This document shows positions 33,275 through 34,012 of a stretch of DNA of 34,012 nt, piece after piece. The notes under the pieces were generated by a model, which saw only the letters and a program-made list of their open reading frames with translations, made no database searches and had not been told where the DNA came from. The stretch's first letter is position 1; every line of letters begins with the position of its first letter. A program made the translations under genes and the position numbers. Origin of the DNA: Candidatus Rifleibacteriota bacterium (GTDB lineage: Bacteria; Muiribacteriota; Ozemobacteria; Ozemobacterales; Ozemobacteraceae); NCBI GenBank assembly GCA_028691595.1, contig JAQUZA010000003.1, positions 1 to 34,012 on the forward strand, given 5' to 3'.

Positions 33275-34012
33275 GTGTATCTTTTAAAGCTCACAGAAAT
33301 GCTTCGCAGAATTTTTGCTGATTTTGCAGTTCCTGAACTGCCAGCGTTTCCAGCTCCCCTGGTTGAGCCATGGTGTCACCCCGATATCTATTTATCGATT
33401 GCAGGCCGGGGCATCGGTTCATGCTTTGCATTTCAGATTCCTGTTACAGCTGCTGGTTTTCTTGCTGATCAGTCTTGCAACAATCACGATCTGGTATGGT
33501 TTGCAGGTTTGCAGAACGGTGAATATCTCAAGACCGTCTCTGATTTTCTTCAGATTTTGCAGAAAGAATTGTTTTTAAAAGATGAAAATGCAGTGTTTTC
33601 TATTCTGGCCGATTCGCGGCGAAAGTTTCTCCCCTTCGAGGAGGGCAGCAGCTGGAAAATTTTCCTGGCAGGGGTGGAATGCGGCAGAATGACTGTTTAT
33701 GCCGGAATTCCGGGGGTTAACACTGATAATAGAATGGCCCCCGTTTTGATTCTTAACCTGAGAGCCATCGCCCGCATTTCCGATTCTTCTGATTACCTCC
33801 AGGAGATAAGCTGGTCACCAGGGGTGGGCGTTGAGCGACTGGCTGTTTTTAACGCCTGGAATCCGGGGTTGCCGACCTCTGAATGTTCTTTAAGCGAGGT
33901 AAAAGATGAGATCAATAAGATTTCTAATGCTTCAGATGCAAACCCTGAAGCTAAATTGTGCCACCTTCTCGGCATCTATGGCGCTTATGCCCGGGTAATA
34001 AATCAGAATCAG
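33275..34012 (+). CDS. Unrecognised protein, 3' end outside window
   Basis: From GTG 33275 (GGAG 7 bases upstream, promoter 45 bases upstream) the frame is open for 246 codons to the window edge; ATG 33299 is an alternative start. The protein begins VYLLKLTEMLRRIFADF, has no signal peptide or transmembrane helix, and contains the segments HPDIYLSIAGRGIGSCFAFQ, WKIFLAGVECGRMTVYAGIP and SPGVGVERLAVFNAW. I do not recognise the family. A cytoplasmic location is inferred from the absence of export signals. Confidence 0.7.
   Translation, partial: MYLLKLTEMLRRIFADFAVPELPAFPAPLVEPWCHPDIYLSIAGRGIGSCFAFQIPVTAAGFLADQSCNNHDLVWFAGLQNGEYLKTVSDFLQILQKELFLKDENAVFSILADSRRKFLPFEEGSSWKIFLAGVECGRMTVYAGIPGVNTDNRMAPVLILNLRAIARISDSSDYLQEISWSPGVGVERLAVFNAWNPGLPTSECSLSEVKDEINKISNASDANPEAKLCHLLGIYGAYARVINQNQ

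Noticed and set aside
1-34012. CRISPR arrays, tRNA or rRNA genes, full insertion sequences, prophage genes
   Set aside because: No regularly spaced repeats, cloverleaf sequences, transposase or phage-type reading frames were seen on either strand.

Overview
The window is a piece of chromosome from a Gram-negative-type bacterium that does not look like a well-studied proteobacterium. Evidence for an outer envelope is the set of lipoprotein signal peptides, a SurA/PpiC-type periplasmic foldase and an MscS-type channel. The RNase Y plus YmdB pair is more typical of non-proteobacterial lineages. An uncultivated phylum (for example Riflebacteria-like) fits, but this is a weak guess. Most of the window is ordinary chromosome with dense, short operons and clear terminators; one accessory metabolic module stands out.

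Layout. (1) 1-4331: three paralogous lipoproteins sharing a GCE(K/N)GxLG sequence at the lipid-attachment site, one on the minus strand (truncated by the window edge) and two on the plus strand. A short mobile element lies in the gap between the divergent genes. (2) 4401-11930, minus strand: a bacterial microcompartment (BMC) operon in the order flavoprotein-like/TIM-like fusion, pduL, BMC-H, BMC-P, pduP, pduS, pduT, rpiB, deoB. The sugar-phosphate genes place it with the sugar-phosphate-utilising (SPU) BMCs. These are thought to cleave a (deoxy)pentose phosphate to an aldehyde that PduP and PduL turn into acyl-CoA and then acyl phosphate. No aldolase, alcohol dehydrogenase or B12 enzyme is present here. 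(3) 12007-13319: two small membrane proteins. (4) A probable 6S RNA at 13457-13656, then uvrB. (5) dppA-like peptidase, and an overlapping operon of a GNAT-like protein, an exported zinc-ribbon/TPR protein and a sigma-54 activator. (6) MscS channel with a cyclic-nucleotide-binding domain, a second copy of the mobile element, a CxxCxxCC protein and pyruvate kinase. (7) 24113-33164: TPR protein, PgeF/YfiH, a fibronectin-III lipoprotein, a PpiC foldase, RNase Y, YmdB and a thioredoxin-like protein. (8) An unrecognised gene running off the right edge.

The two most interesting things are in the BMC operon and in the repeats. The first BMC gene appears to fuse a BMC-associated flavoprotein-like region to a decayed triosephosphate-isomerase barrel that lacks the catalytic residues. 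The two copies of a roughly 200-bp element have terminal inverted repeats, and each is flanked by a 4-bp target duplication and sits inside a REP-like palindrome.
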